This document shows positions 5,848 through 5,854 of a DNA stretch of 5,854 bases, piece after piece. The translations under genes were made by a program, and so were the position numbers. Positions within the stretch are counted from its first letter, which is position 1; every line of letters begins with the position of its first letter. Origin of the DNA: Chloroflexota bacterium (lineage in GTDB: Bacteria; Chloroflexota; Anaerolineae; Anaerolineales; DRKV01); assembly GCA_011051635.1 (NCBI GenBank), contig DRKV01000397.1, forward strand, positions 1 through 5,854. The letters are read 5' to 3'. A model generated the notes under the pieces. It was given only the letters and a program-made list of their open reading frames with translations. It had not been told where the DNA came from and ran no database searches.

Positions 5848-5854
5848 CAGCCCA

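Overview
All six protein-coding genes in this window lie on the minus strand, so transcription runs from high to low coordinates. The base composition is fairly GC-rich and the gaps carry dense palindromic repeats. I recognise the gene set as surface-polysaccharide or glycoconjugate biosynthesis. The organism is probably an environmental bacterium, possibly Chloroflexota (Anaerolineae-like). That placement is an inference from the style of the genes and repeats; no marker gene is present to prove it.

Layout in transcription order: (1) 5847-5161, a PHP-domain metallohydrolase; (2) about 5150-4038, a complete DegT/DnrJ/EryC1/StrS-type PLP aminotransferase, abutting or overlapping gene 1; (3) 3982-2339, a 547-residue initiating sugar-phosphate transferase with an unusual domain order, in which the catalytic domain comes first and is followed by four membrane helices and a CoA_binding_3-like Rossmann domain; (4) a 217-bp gap with a MITE-like palindromic element and a strong hairpin; (5) 2121-1126, an NAD-dependent 4,6-dehydratase of the LegB type; (6) a 142-bp gap filled mostly by an 85-bp palindromic repeat; (7) 983-270, a sugar-phosphate nucleotidyltransferase; (8) 255-1, the first 85 codons of a second DegT-type aminotransferase, cut by the window edge.

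Together the genes suggest the following scheme. The nucleotidyltransferase activates a hexose or hexosamine phosphate, the LegB-like enzyme makes a 4-keto-6-deoxy sugar nucleotide, an aminotransferase converts it to a 4-amino-6-deoxy sugar, and the membrane transferase loads a sugar-1-phosphate onto a polyprenyl phosphate. The exact sugar cannot be read from the window.

The most notable item is the sugar transferase. Its two halves are in the reverse of the WbaP/WcaJ order, its C-terminal half looks like the membrane/Rossmann half of a CapD/WbpM-type protein without the dehydratase, and the usual catalytic Asp-Glu pair reads Asn-Glu. Its last codons also lie inside one end of the MITE-like element.
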